Shown here one piece after another: positions 52,084 to 62,206 of a DNA stretch of 64,000 nt (the stretch's first letter is position 1; every line of letters begins with the position of its first letter). The notes under the pieces were generated by a model that saw only the letters and a program-made list of their open reading frames with translations, was not told the DNA's origin and did not search any database. The DNA is taken from assembly GCF_000018685.1 (NCBI RefSeq), contig NC_010001.1:3416001-3480000 (forward strand), read 5' to 3'. Source of the stretch: Lachnoclostridium phytofermentans ISDg (GTDB lineage Bacteria; Bacillota; Clostridia; Lachnospirales; Lachnospiraceae). The position numbers and the translations under genes are program-made.

Positions 52084-52219
52084 GAAGTTACTACCTGTGT
52101 AATCCTCGGCACAAACTTCCAGGCACAAACTTCCAGCCTACTACTAAACAGGCATGTTTTCAAGTGTAAAAATCATTTTTCACACTGCGCAAAGAACGTG
52201 CGCAAGAATGGAGATTATC

Positions 52220-54802
52220 ATGTATTCACTCATGCTTGCTATCCAGATCATAGCTCTCTTAACCAACTTCACGGTAATCCTTGTGTTGTTGGTTAAGAAA
52301 CCATTTAGGGGACAGGCTATCTTTTTAGCTTTGTGCGCAGCTGTGCTGGTTCAATGCTTTGGCTATACTCTTGAGATTACAAGTACTACTTTGGATTCTG
52401 CAATGATGTCTATCAAAATCCAATACCTTGGAAGTGCTTATGTGAATATTTTATTTTTATCCTTCTTATTTGACTATTGTAAACTGAAAAAGAGTAGATT
52501 GTTATTCTGTCTACTCTTTTTGATTAATACACTTATTCTAATTGCAGTAGTTACATGTGAATATCATCCCTATTACTACACTGACGTTCAATTCGTTCAA
52601 GAAGGCTCTTTCCCTCATGTTATCTTTACTAAGGGAATTCTTTATCATTTATTTAAATCAGAAGTTTTACTTATCAATTTTATGATATTATTTATTGTGA
52701 TTTCTCACTACTTCAGACAAGGAAAAGAAAGAAGAAGGCAGGAACTAAATTTCGTTGGTGCTTGTTTGTTCCCAAGTGTTACTTGCGCTTCCTATTTTAT
52801 GAGTTTTTTTAAGGAATATGATCCTTCTTCCGCAAGTTTTGTTATATCCGGTTTGTTAGTATTAATTGCAATTTATCGCCATCAGTTATTTGATATCATA
52901 CATACTGCAAGAGACAGTGTTATTGAAGTTATGGATGAGGCATTGGTTGTTGTCGATGCTGATTTTCATCTACTAGACTTTAATCCTGCTGCTAAGAAAT
53001 TATTTCCCGAATTAAAGATAGAGGTATTAAATAGTCCCCTAAACAAGCTATCCAATGAACTGGACTGTTTATTCCATCAAAACCAGATTTATGAGTTTCA
53101 AAAAGAAAATCGAACCTATAACGCTCATCTTAATAAGATTTATTATAACGATGATATTGTTGGGCATTCTGCATGGATTTTCGATATTACAGAAAGTAAT
53201 AACTATATGAAAAATCTCATTGAGATGAGAGAACAAGCAGAAAAAGCGAATTCTGCCAAGAGTATTTTCTTAGCCCATATGTCTCACGAAATTCGTACTC
53301 CATTAAATGCCATTATTGGTCTTACTGACATTCTTCTTCATAAGGATACCGATTTTGAATTACATAACGATATTCTTAATATAAAGCATGCCGGTGGAAC
53401 ACTTCTTAGTCTGATTAATGATGTTCTTGATTTGACTAAGATAGAATCCGGTAAACTAACCTTAGTCGATGAACCATATAAGCTAACTAGCGTTGTACAT
53501 GAAGTAATCAATATTATTGGAGTAAAATTAATGTCAAAGCCAGTTTCTCTACAAGTATCGATTTCTGATCAGATACCAAAGTATTTCTATGGGGATGAGC
53601 TGCGACTTCGTCAAGTTCTCATTAATCTTATGAATAATGCTGTAAAATTTACGGAAAGGGGAACTATTTCCCTCCAAGTAGAACTAAGTAGCTTTGATCT
53701 TGATACTCAAACTGCACAACTTATATTCCACGTAAGAGATACTGGATTAGGGATTGCAAAAGATGATCAAAAACGAATTTTTCATAGTTTTGAACAAGGC
53801 TCTGTAGGTAGTGATGTCTTGGTAGAAGGTTCTGGCCTCGGTTTAACCATTTGTAAGAGAATTATCGAATCTGCTGGAGGAGCAATAAAGGTTAAATCCG
53901 AACTTGGAGTAGGTAGTGATTTTTCATTCACCTTACCTCAAAAAGTGTATTCACAAGATCAACTAAATTCCTCATCTACCTTAAAACCAGGAGCAATTTA
54001 TAAGATAACACCACCATTTACAGCTCCTAATGTTAAAGCCCTTGTTGTCGATGATAATCGTTTAAATTTAAAAGTGGCTAGTGGTCTGCTAAAACTTTTT
54101 GATATCTCCGTAACCGTCGCATTAAGTGGTGCAGAGTGTCTGAAACTTATTCAGAAAGAGACCTATCAAATTATTTTTCTTGATCATATGATGCCACAAA
54201 TGGATGGTTTGGAAACACTTAGAGAAATTCGCTCTTTGTCATCCGTGTATTATCAAACTGTCCCTGTTATTGCTTTAACTGCAAATGCTATTTCTGGTAA
54301 TAAAGAGATGTTCCTTACTAGTGGATTTAATGATTACTTAAGTAAACCAATAGCAATCAGTCACTTAGAAGCTCTGTTAAAACGATGGTTACCATCCTCC
54401 CTAGTAAAATTACAAGGTTCTAAGATAAGTGAACCACTTTATCAAGAGGTGGCAGATTTTGATAATATTGATTACCAAAGTGGTTTAGTCAACTGTGCAA
54501 ATCAAACAGACGTTTATTTGGCTGCTGTAAAACAGTTTCTGCATGATGCAGGGACTACAACAGAACAATTGGCAAATGCAAAAGACGTAGGAGATGCCCT
54601 ACTCTTTACCACCGTAGTTCATGGTTTAAAATCAGCTGCAAAAACATTGGGTGCAATTGAACTTTCCCGAATATCACTTAAATTAGAAGAGTCTGGACAC
54701 AAACAATGTTTTGATGAGATTGAAGAACTCTATCCGTCTTTTAAAGCGGAATATCAAAATGCGATATCTTCTTTTACTAATTTTATAAAAGAATATTCAT
54801 AA
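52220..54802 (+). CDS. Hybrid sensor histidine kinase with 7TM, receiver and HPt domains
   Basis: 860 residues from the ATG at 52220, chosen because GGAG lies six bases before it. Order: seven-helix membrane sensor (about 1-215, 7TM histidine-kinase type); a PAS-like domain (about 235-330); HisKA with His356 (HMSHEIRTPLNA); HATPase (NLMNNAVKFTERG, GSGLGLTICKR); receiver with Asp655 (FLDHMMPQMDG); HPt with His801 (VVHGLKSAAKTLGA). It carries a full internal phosphorelay, so its final partner is a separate response regulator, not present nearby. The signal is unknown. It may be co-transcribed with the activase gene upstream. Confidence 0.88.
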   Translation: MYSLMLAIQIIALLTNFTVILVLLVKKPFRGQAIFLALCAAVLVQCFGYTLEITSTTLDSAMMSIKIQYLGSAYVNILFLSFLFDYCKLKKSRLLFCLLFLINTLILIAVVTCEYHPYYYTDVQFVQEGSFPHVIFTKGILYHLFKSEVLLINFMILFIVISHYFRQGKERRRQELNFVGACLFPSVTCASYFMSFFKEYDPSSASFVISGLLVLIAIYRHQLFDIIHTARDSVIEVMDEALVVVDADFHLLDFNPAAKKLFPELKIEVLNSPLNKLSNELDCLFHQNQIYEFQKENRTYNAHLNKIYYNDDIVGHSAWIFDITESNNYMKNLIEMREQAEKANSAKSIFLAHMSHEIRTPLNAIIGLTDILLHKDTDFELHNDILNIKHAGGTLLSLINDVLDLTKIESGKLTLVDEPYKLTSVVHEVINIIGVKLMSKPVSLQVSISDQIPKYFYGDELRLRQVLINLMNNAVKFTERGTISLQVELSSFDLDTQTAQLIFHVRDTGLGIAKDDQKRIFHSFEQGSVGSDVLVEGSGLGLTICKRIIESAGGAIKVKSELGVGSDFSFTLPQKVYSQDQLNSSSTLKPGAIYKITPPFTAPNVKALVVDDNRLNLKVASGLLKLFDISVTVALSGAECLKLIQKETYQIIFLDHMMPQMDGLETLREIRSLSSVYYQTVPVIALTANAISGNKEMFLTSGFNDYLSKPIAISHLEALLKRWLPSSLVKLQGSKISEPLYQEVADFDNIDYQSGLVNCANQTDVYLAAVKQFLHDAGTTTEQLANAKDVGDALLFTTVVHGLKSAAKTLGAIELSRISLKLEESGHKQCFDEIEELYPSFKAEYQNAISSFTNFIKEYS

Positions 54803-54872
54803 TAATATACTAAGTCCAATTGATTATGATTACGAAAGTGTTCTACTGCACTTTTATACGATTTTAACGTTA

Positions 54873-54913
54873 AATACCCCTCTGTACTTAAACAACTGGT
54901 ACAGAGGGGTATT
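54873..54913. terminator. Hairpin between the kinase gene and ung
   Basis: AATACCCCTCTGTAC (54873-54887) pairs with GTACAGAGGGGTATT (54899-54913), a 15-bp perfect stem serving both convergent genes. T tracts are short. Confidence 0.75.
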
Positions 54914-54924
54914 CCTATCTAAAA

Positions 54925-55602
54925 TTAAATATTTTCTATTTGCCAATCGATTGGTTCCAACCCATTTGCATTAAAAAATTCATTCGTCTGACTAAAGTGT
55001 TTACTTCCAAAAAATCCACGATAAGAAGACAGTGGACTTGGGTGTGGTGCCTTTAAAATGAGATGTTTCGGATTTGTTAGCATCGGTATCTTACTTTGTG
55101 CTGGTTTTCCCCACAGAAGATATACAATAGGTCGATCTTGTTGATTAACGGCTTGAATAATAGCATTCGTAAACTGCTCCCATCCTCTTCCCTGATGAGA
55201 ATTTGCTTGATGTGCTCTTACTGTTAATACTGTATTTAATAATAAAACACCTTGATCTGCCCACTTTTTAAGATATCCATTGTTTGGTATAAAACATCCT
55301 AAATCTGATTGTAGTTCTTTATAAATATTCTGTAAGGAAGGAGGAATATCCTTTTGTTCCGGTAATACAGAAAAACTAAGCCCATGGGCCTGATTGACAT
55401 TATGATATGGATCCTGGCCCAGTATCAGTACTTTAACCTTACTTAATGGAGTAAAATGGAAAGCATTAAAAATATTCTCTGCTAAGGGATAAATTGTAGT
55501 TTGGCTATACTCTTCTTTCACAAAATCGTATAGTTGTTTGTAATATGGTTTATGAAACTCCTCCCCAATAGAGTCTAACCAATCGTTTTGTATCATTGAC
55601 AT
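54925..55602 (-). CDS. ung: Uracil-DNA glycosylase
   Basis: 225 residues. Removes uracil from DNA in base-excision repair. Family I motifs: GQDPYHN (62-68, catalytic Asp64) and HPSPLSSYRGF (His187). Ribosome binding site AGGAG lies within the end of hisF; the gap to hisF is one base, so translation is coupled. Confidence 0.96.
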   Translation of the reverse strand: MSMIQNDWLDSIGEEFHKPYYKQLYDFVKEEYSQTTIYPLAENIFNAFHFTPLSKVKVLILGQDPYHNVNQAHGLSFSVLPEQKDIPPSLQNIYKELQSDLGCFIPNNGYLKKWADQGVLLLNTVLTVRAHQANSHQGRGWEQFTNAIIQAVNQQDRPIVYLLWGKPAQSKIPMLTNPKHLILKAPHPSPLSSYRGFFGSKHFSQTNEFFNANGLEPIDWQIENI

Positions 55603-55603
55603 T

Positions 55604-56380
55604 CTAACAGCTCCTGTCTTCTAATCTTACGCTCACTTCTTTCATTCTTAGGTATTCTTTTAGATCATTAATTTCTAGTTCCTTATAATGAAACAAAGAT
55701 GCAGCTAAAACAGCATCCGCTTTTCCTCTTGTTAAAGCTTCATAAAAATGTTCCTTTGTTCCAGCTCCACCAGATGCAATTACCGGAATTGATACATTTT
55801 CTGATATCTGTTTTGTCAATTCTAAGTCGTATCCATTCTTTGTTCCATCACAATCCATGCTCGTTAGTAGGATTTCTCCAGCACCAAGTTCATTTGCTTT
55901 CATGGCCCATTCTACAGCATCGATACCCATATCTATTCTACCACCATTTTTGTAAATATTCCACCCACTATTATCTGGTCTACACTTTGCATCAATGGCT
56001 ACAACCACACATTGGCTGCCAAATTTATCTGCTGCCTCACTAATTAAGGTTGGATTCATAATAGCTGCAGTATTCACTGCTATCTTATCAGCTCCCTCGC
56101 GTAAAATCAGCTTAAAATCTTCTATGGAGCGAATACCTCCACCCACTGTGAAAGGAATAAATACTGTTTCGGCAACTTTACGTACCATATCTAACTTAAT
56201 TGTTCTTGCATCAGAAGAAGCTGTAATATCTAAAAATACCAATTCGTCTGCTCCTGCTTGGCCGTATTCTGCACCGACTAAAACAGGATCACCAGCATCC
56301 CTAAGATTAAGAAAATTAGTTCCTTTAACAACTCGACCATTATGAACATCTAGACACGGTATAATTCTCTTTGTATGCAT
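55604..56380 (-). CDS. hisF: Imidazole glycerol phosphate synthase cyclase subunit
   Basis: 258 residues, TIM barrel. Catalytic Asp11 (IIPCLDVHNGRVVKG) and Asp130 (VVVAIDAKC), and phosphate loops VGGGIRS and ASGGAGT. With HisH it makes imidazole glycerol phosphate and AICAR in histidine synthesis. Ribosome binding site AAGGTAGG. Only hisH and hisF are present here; the other his genes must be elsewhere. Confidence 0.96.
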   Translation of the reverse strand: MHTKRIIPCLDVHNGRVVKGTNFLNLRDAGDPVLVGAEYGQAGADELVFLDITASSDARTIKLDMVRKVAETVFIPFTVGGGIRSIEDFKLILREGADKIAVNTAAIMNPTLISEAADKFGSQCVVVAIDAKCRPDNSGWNIYKNGGRIDMGIDAVEWAMKANELGAGEILLTSMDCDGTKNGYDLELTKQISENVSIPVIASGGAGTKEHFYEALTRGKADAVLAASLFHYKELEINDLKEYLRMKEVSVRLEDRSC

Positions 56381-56388
56381 TGCATTTC

Positions 56389-57003
56389 CTACCTTTCTTC
56401 TAAGCTTGCAAAATTCTTTAGAATCTTTAAGCCAATCTCACCACTTTTTTCTGGATGAAATTGGCATGCATATATATTATTCTTTTCTACAGAAGCATCA
56501 ATTAGAGTTCCATACTCTGTAGTAGCAGCAACTATACTTCTATCTTCTGATTTTAAATAATAAGAGTGAACAAAATAAACATATGGAGTTCCTGTGATAT
56601 CTTGATATAAAGAATCTCCCTGTGTGATATTTAAATTATTCCATCCAATATGAGGTATCTTAAGTCCTCCCCCTTCTGGAATACGAATAATCTTACCAGG
56701 TAAAAGACCAAGTCCTTCAATCCCTTCACTCTCCTCACTACCTTCAAACATTAACTGTTGCCCAAGACATATTCCCAGTAAAGGTTTCCCACAATCAGCT
56801 ACTTCCTTAATCGTATTGATTAGATGATAACTATGCAGTTTTTGCATAGCATCTCCAAAAGCACCTACTCCAGGTAGTATTACCTTTCCTGAGTTCATAA
56901 TCTCATCGTGATCTCTTGTTATAACAACCTCTTCTCCTATAAACTGAAGAGCCTTTTGAACACTTCTTAAATTTCCTGCATCATAATCAATGATTGCTAT
57001 CAT
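56389..57003 (-). CDS. hisH: Imidazole glycerol phosphate synthase glutamine amidotransferase subunit
   Basis: 204 residues. Class I glutamine amidotransferase with nucleophile Cys79 (LGICLGQQLMF) and the His/Glu pair in FHPEKSG. It supplies ammonia to HisF. Ribosome binding site AAAGGATGTG; hisF follows after 8 bases. The 420-base gap 57004-57424 holds the terminator at 57303 and no other feature I can support. Confidence 0.96.
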   Translation of the reverse strand: MIAIIDYDAGNLRSVQKALQFIGEEVVITRDHDEIMNSGKVILPGVGAFGDAMQKLHSYHLINTIKEVADCGKPLLGICLGQQLMFEGSEESEGIEGLGLLPGKIIRIPEGGGLKIPHIGWNNLNITQGDSLYQDITGTPYVYFVHSYYLKSEDRSIVAATTEYGTLIDASVEKNNIYACQFHPEKSGEIGLKILKNFASLEER

Positions 57004-57302
57004 TGTGTCACATCCTTTTTTATTTTATAAACGACATTCTGACGGATATCGTAGGTACTGAACAAAATACATCATTATTTTTCTTTTTTATATCATAATT
57101 GAAAATAAAGATTATTTCAAGATAATTCGGTAAAGTGGTAGTGAAGTAAATTTGATTTTTTAAAGAATATCCTGCATTTCGTATCCAGCGGGCTCCAAAG
57201 GAACCTCACCTCAATGACACAGAGCCATATTAATATAACTTTTTATCAAGCCATAGTGCATAATTGACAGCTATCATATCCAAGGACTTTACATAGAATC
57301 AT

Positions 57303-57345
57303 ACAAAAAAACAGTAACCTATTCTTTTAGAATCTGGTTACTGTT
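57303..57345 (-). terminator. Terminator of the zinc-ribbon protein gene
   Basis: On the minus strand AACAGTAACC pairs with GGTTACTGTT, with an inner ATTC/GAAT pairing, followed by seven T. Confidence 0.88.
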
Positions 57346-57424
57346 CTTGTTATACTCGTAATTCGCATGTCAGTTATGCTCACAAAACGCTACTTCCTTG
57401 ATTGGTTTAATTAGAAATTGTAAA

Positions 57425-59293
57425 TTACTTTTCAGATTTTCTAACTAATTTATTATCAAGCTTTTCAAATATGACATTATAGACTGCCATACTATAATCT
57501 AATTGTGTAGGACTATTAATAATATTATATGCTTCATCAACGGATAGATAAAATTTACTACTTAATTCGCTTATGATTCGATCTCGAACATAATCTAAAT
57601 CAGTTTGTATATCAAGTTTTGTTGCTAAATCATAATATTTATCGTAACGCTCTAATCCTTTTAGTAAAGAATCCAAGGCTTGTGGATACATATCAATTGC
57701 AGAATAATTATTATAAGAGTTTAACTGCTTATTCACAAACATAACCGTCATTATCTTATCATAAATTTCAATATCTGCATCTCTAATATCTAATCCATAC
57801 ACTTGATTATAAGCTTCATTATAACGTTGCATATCGAAATTCTTTGTAGCATTTTGAATATTTACAACATAGGTATAAACATTCGTTCCTATGACCACAA
57901 ATAAGGCAATACTTGCAAATAAAGCAAATACGAAAGATGCACCAATTCGATTAATTCTACCTTCATTTTCATCAATCTCATCAATTAACTCTTGTACTTC
58001 TTTAGAGAGTCGTTCTTTTTCTTCTTTCTTAACTTTCGCCTTCTCTACCTTAGCTTGTTTTGCTTTTATTGAATCATCCTTAGCCTTCTTTTTCGCTGCT
58101 AACTTATCTGCATCTTTCTTTGCCTTAGTAGCCTTTTTTTCTTTTTCTAATTCTTGGGCTTTTGCATCTTTTTCCTTAGCATCATTTATGATATCTTGCT
58201 TTAATTGCTCCTTTTCTTCTTCAGAGTATTCCTCTTTTACGTTTCCGAAAGCACGAGCAAATAGATTCTTCTTTTTCCTACTATTTTTTACTTTTTCAGA
58301 CTTTTTACTTTTCTTTGATTTAACTTCAAGATTCTCTATCTCTTTTGGTTGGACGTCATCCTGATTAGGCATATCTGGTATTAATTTAAGTAACTCTTCA
58401 TCAATACCTACGTCTTCTAAATCAGAAATCCCACCAAGGGCATCTTGATAGATTCCACCGATGTCATTTACCGATGAATTTAACAAATCATCTGATTCAC
58501 TGTATAGACTTAACATCGGGTCTACCTTAGATTCTTCATCGTCCATGAAATCATCAATGGAAAGTACATCTGAAGCATAATCCTCTTGACTATTGTCTTC
58601 CGGTGTTCTATTTATTTCATTTAATAAATCAAGTATATCTTGATTTCCATCAAAATCAGGCGTACTACCCACTTCAAATTCTCCCTCTGCTTGTTTGTAA
58701 TTGTTATTATCGAAATTATCGTTTAGTGTATCACTTAAATTCATTTTTTCTCTCTCTGAAATATCTTCTTCTGTTGTTGCAGCTATCTCAGATAGTGATA
58801 AATTAGCTATTAGATTTTCTACACTATCATCAAACTCATCTTCTTCTAATTCTTGTTCCAGTGTAAAATCTGTTTTCTGCTTGGTTGAATTAATTGCATC
58901 CTGTTCCTCTATTAATAAAAATTTATCTTCTGATTGAATTAATTCATTTTCAACTTTCGTATCTTGTATGAAATTAGGATTCATAGTTTCATTCTCTATT
59001 TCATCATTATTTGAAGAATACTTAAGAATTTCCTGTTCTTCAAACACTTTGTGATTTAACATAGACTGAAGTTCCTTGTTGTTTGTTAAGTCCTCAGATT
59101 CAGTTTGAAATATACTATAATCCTCAGGTATATAATTTTCATCCATACCAGTAATATCTTCGCTATTATGTAGTGCTTCCATCGATTCAGATAGAGTATT
59201 GAAATACGAATGATCCAAACCTAACTCTTTACAGTTTAAGCAATATTCACTATTATCCTTCACTTCGGCATGACATATCTTGCATCTATTCAA
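57425..59293 (-). CDS. Zinc-ribbon membrane protein with long acidic region
   Basis: 622 residues, starting at TTG (59293) with AGGTGG seven bases before. The N-terminus is a zinc ribbon (C4, C7, C18, C21). A long acidic, low-complexity region follows (about 30-330), then a Lys/Glu/Ala-rich probable coiled coil (about 335-440), one membrane helix (about 450-475) and a 145-residue C-terminal domain (FYLSVDEAYNIINSP) outside. I do not recognise a named family. The next gene, cheV, begins 32 bases upstream of it on the same strand, so the two are probably co-transcribed. Confidence 0.75.
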   Translation of the reverse strand: MNRCKICHAEVKDNSEYCLNCKELGLDHSYFNTLSESMEALHNSEDITGMDENYIPEDYSIFQTESEDLTNNKELQSMLNHKVFEEQEILKYSSNNDEIENETMNPNFIQDTKVENELIQSEDKFLLIEEQDAINSTKQKTDFTLEQELEEDEFDDSVENLIANLSLSEIAATTEEDISEREKMNLSDTLNDNFDNNNYKQAEGEFEVGSTPDFDGNQDILDLLNEINRTPEDNSQEDYASDVLSIDDFMDDEESKVDPMLSLYSESDDLLNSSVNDIGGIYQDALGGISDLEDVGIDEELLKLIPDMPNQDDVQPKEIENLEVKSKKSKKSEKVKNSRKKKNLFARAFGNVKEEYSEEEKEQLKQDIINDAKEKDAKAQELEKEKKATKAKKDADKLAAKKKAKDDSIKAKQAKVEKAKVKKEEKERLSKEVQELIDEIDENEGRINRIGASFVFALFASIALFVVIGTNVYTYVVNIQNATKNFDMQRYNEAYNQVYGLDIRDADIEIYDKIMTVMFVNKQLNSYNNYSAIDMYPQALDSLLKGLERYDKYYDLATKLDIQTDLDYVRDRIISELSSKFYLSVDEAYNIINSPTQLDYSMAVYNVIFEKLDNKLVRKSEK

Positions 59294-59325
59294 TCGTACA
59301 CCACCTAGCCTATATTTTGTAGTAA

Positions 59326-60234
59326 TTATTCACTTAAAAGTAACTCATCAATTTTAGCTACTAATTGTCCAATCTCTGGTTTTGATAATTGGGCATTTGC
59401 ACCTAAAGATTCACCTTTCCTACGCATATCCTCATTTACCAAGGAAGAAAAGATAACAACTGGAATTTTAGATAGTTTTGTATCCTCCTTAACAAGCTTT
59501 GTTAAGTGATGTCCATCCATCACTGGCATCTCTATGTCAGTAATAATAAGCGAGACCTTTTTATCAACAATTCCTTCTTGCTTGTACTTTACTAATAAGT
59601 CATAAGCCTCTTTACCATTCTCTGTTCTAGTGATATTGGTATAACCAGCTTTCGCAAGACAGTCGACTAATAATTGATTAAGTAAATGGGAATCTTCAGC
59701 AATAATGATTGGTAAATCACAACGCCTTCTATTTTTTAATAAATCCATTTCTGAAACTTTTAAACTTGTTTCAGGACTTATATCGGCTACTATTTTTTCA
59801 AAATCAAGTAAAAGAATTAATTTATTTGATATTTTAATAATTCCAGTTGCTACTCCCATACCAGCATGACTTAATGTAGCATCTGGTTTTGAGATATCTC
59901 CCCAAGAGATACGATGAATTCCTAAAACTTTATTTACATGAAAACCAACATGTAGATTATTAAAGTTTGTTACTATAATCATATCTTTACCGTCCTGCTC
60001 TGTTTCCTGGTGCAGGTTTAGGGTCTTTCTTAAGTCTATGATTGTCATGATAAAATCACGAGGCATATAAATGCCCTCAACTGTAGGGTACGCGTTAGGT
60101 ACTGGTGTCGGGCTTACAAAGGGAAGTATCTCCTTAATCTTAGCCACATTAATACCATAGCTATTTCCACCAATGGTGAATTCGAGCACTTCTAATTCGT
60201 TTGTGCCACTTTCTAATAAAATATTGTTTTCCAT
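59326..60234 (-). CDS. cheV: Chemotaxis coupling protein CheV
   Basis: 302 residues. A CheW-like domain (about 10-150: LEFTIGGNSYGINVAKIKEI, PRDFIMTIIDLRKTL) is fused to a receiver domain (175-300) with phospho-acceptor Asp233 (IITDIEMPVMDG) and acidic pocket E180-D181. It links chemoreceptors to CheA, and phosphorylation adjusts sensitivity. Ribosome binding site ATGGGGGTAA. No other che genes are in the window. Confidence 0.93.
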   Translation of the reverse strand: MENNILLESGTNELEVLEFTIGGNSYGINVAKIKEILPFVSPTPVPNAYPTVEGIYMPRDFIMTIIDLRKTLNLHQETEQDGKDMIIVTNFNNLHVGFHVNKVLGIHRISWGDISKPDATLSHAGMGVATGIIKISNKLILLLDFEKIVADISPETSLKVSEMDLLKNRRRCDLPIIIAEDSHLLNQLLVDCLAKAGYTNITRTENGKEAYDLLVKYKQEGIVDKKVSLIITDIEMPVMDGHHLTKLVKEDTKLSKIPVVIFSSLVNEDMRRKGESLGANAQLSKPEIGQLVAKIDELLLSE

Positions 60235-60312
60235 AGGTTTACCCCCATATCTTCTTGTTAGTTCGCTCCATTCGGAAATATGTAACTTAAGTTTTTATTT
60301 CCTTATTGATGA

Positions 60313-60350
60313 CAAGGAAAAGTTCATGGATCGTACTTTTCTTGTTTACG
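60313..60350. repeat. Imperfect palindrome of the CTTTTCTTGTT family
   Basis: ACAAGGAAAAG and CTTTTCTTGT flank a 17-base loop. Related motifs occur near 2481, 22222, 30132, 34010 and 45617. It lies in the 589-base gap 60235-60823, which otherwise holds only the GC-rich palindrome at 60669. Confidence 0.55.
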
Positions 60351-60668
60351 TGTATATATATGGTATTATATGATAAAATGTCCAAAATTTCAATCGTTGC
60401 ATATGCAAAACGACACTATTTCCCATTTTAATGCTACAATAAAAGCTATTACAATATTGCTATACCCTATAATTATCGGCTATTTAATTAATTTAGATTA
60501 GCAATAAATTAAATTTGGCACCCCATCTAAGACTTAAGTATTATTAGTTAAGATCCCTTGTTATATCGCTTAGTAAGTGGCAAAATATCTTCCATCCATT
60601 TATGAATCCTGCATAATAAAAATGCAAGAATAGGCAAAACATTTTGGCTTGTACTCCCACTGAAACAT

Positions 60669-60729
60669 GGAAGTCCCCCGCTTACGCTTCGCTTGAGAAG
60701 CATGCTTCGTTACGAAGCGGGGGACTTCC
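60669..60729. repeat. GC-rich palindrome downstream of the desulfurase gene
   Basis: GGAAGTCCCCCGCTT (60669-60683) pairs with AAGCGGGGGACTTCC (60715-60729), and the loop itself contains AAGCATGCTT-type inverted repeats. Its composition differs sharply from the AT-rich surroundings. It could be a terminator or the orphan end of an IS200/IS605-type element. Confidence 0.6.
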
Positions 60730-60823
60730 TTGATGGGTTAAATAATAATAATTAATAATTCAGTAGCTTTTAGTGCGTAGGTTCAAAAGTACGGTAGTTA
60801 CCAGCCAAGCGATAGATTTATTA

Positions 60824-62206
60824 TTAAGCACGGTCATATGGTATGCACAATCTATCTGATAACTGAACAGAATTATTTTTAACTCTTGCGAAGTGTCTTA
60901 AGTATTCACTATATAGTAATTCTTTAATCGTTGCTAAAAAGGTATCGACATCAGTTTCATTGTTATATATTCCAAAGCTAATGCGCACCATTCCTTCGAG
61001 GGGGTAGCAAAATGAGCCCGACGTATCTGAACCCCCTGTCAGACGGCGAACATAAGGGTGGGCGCAAAAGGCAGCATGGCGAACAGCGATGGCACGATAA
61101 CCTGCGAGAAAATTTGCTACCTCTTCATTCTTTATGCCACGAAGGGTAAATACAGCAATGCCCACTCTATCAGCAATATTTTCATTATCACCGTAGAGTA
61201 TCACCCCCGGAAGTTTCATAAGTCCATCCAGTGCCCTTCTTAGAAGTATCTGCTCATGGTTTTTAATATAATCAAATCCAATACACTTAAGAACTTCCAT
61301 AGCTCTCAGCATTCCAACTACACCTGGGTAGTTCGGTGAACCCGCTTCATATCGATCGGGTGCTGGTAAATAGCGTACTGAATAATCACATACCGCCTCT
61401 ACCATACCACCACCATAAAATTTAGCTATATGCTTATTTAACACATCTGTAAGCCCTACCACTGCACCGCCGCCGAAAGGCGAGTACATTTTGTGCGCTG
61501 AGAAAACAAAAAAATCAATATTCTCTTCCAGTGTTTGCCCTAACATGTTAAACGCTCGATGAGCGACAATTTGTGCGCCATCTACAATGATCTTTGCACC
61601 ATATTGATGAGCGAGTTTAGCGATGTAGTGCACATCATTCACATAACCTGTGACATTGGAAGCCGCTGTGACTGTAACGTACTTAATTCGGCCGTTATAC
61701 GCCTTAAGAAGCCTCTTTATATCATCGACAATCAACCGCCCTTTTTTATCTACTTCAGCATATACCGTTTTCGTACGCTCGCGCCAAGGCAAATCATTTG
61801 CGTGATGCTCCATGCGAGTTGAGAGAACGATGTCCTCAGGGCTTTCGATAAAAGCTGACGCAAGTTTATTTATTCCATCTGTCGCGTTATTGATGTAGAA
61901 AACCGTATAAATATCGCTGTTTGCTCCAACAAAATCCTTAACGATATCTCGTCCGTTTGTATAAACCTCGGTCGAATTTTCAGACTTTTGTCCTTTACCG
62001 CGACCGATGGAGCCATAGTACATAAGCTGTCGCTCTATTTCTTGAATGACCTCCTTAAAAGGTGGAGTAGTAGCGGCATTATCTAAATTAATAGCAGGTA
62101 CCATTTTATTGTTATCAAGCTCAACCAGCGCGTCCAGCCCAAACATCATATTACGTATATTATCGCTTGAATTACTTATAGCGGTATTACATTGGAAGTT
62201 ATCCAT
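60824..62206 (-). CDS. Class V aminotransferase, cysteine desulfurase-like
   Basis: 460 residues. PLP-dependent fold: Asp209 and Gln212 (IIVDGAQIVAHR), PLP-binding Lys239 (SAHKMYSPFG), and a cysteine in the position of the persulfide cysteine of SufS/CsdA enzymes, Cys381 (RHAAFCAHPYVRRL). It probably releases sulfur from cysteine, but family members with other roles (isopenicillin epimerase-like) cannot be excluded. No suf or isc partner is nearby. Codon choice is visibly richer in G and C than the neighbours, and it is flanked by a palindrome and a tRNA gene, which hints at transfer. Ribosome binding site AAAAAGGAG. Confidence 0.82.
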   Translation of the reverse strand: MDNFQCNTAISNSSDNIRNMMFGLDALVELDNNKMVPAINLDNAATTPPFKEVIQEIERQLMYYGSIGRGKGQKSENSTEVYTNGRDIVKDFVGANSDIYTVFYINNATDGINKLASAFIESPEDIVLSTRMEHHANDLPWRERTKTVYAEVDKKGRLIVDDIKRLLKAYNGRIKYVTVTAASNVTGYVNDVHYIAKLAHQYGAKIIVDGAQIVAHRAFNMLGQTLEENIDFFVFSAHKMYSPFGGGAVVGLTDVLNKHIAKFYGGGMVEAVCDYSVRYLPAPDRYEAGSPNYPGVVGMLRAMEVLKCIGFDYIKNHEQILLRRALDGLMKLPGVILYGDNENIADRVGIAVFTLRGIKNEEVANFLAGYRAIAVRHAAFCAHPYVRRLTGGSDTSGSFCYPLEGMVRISFGIYNNETDVDTFLATIKELLYSEYLRHFARVKNNSVQLSDRLCIPYDRA

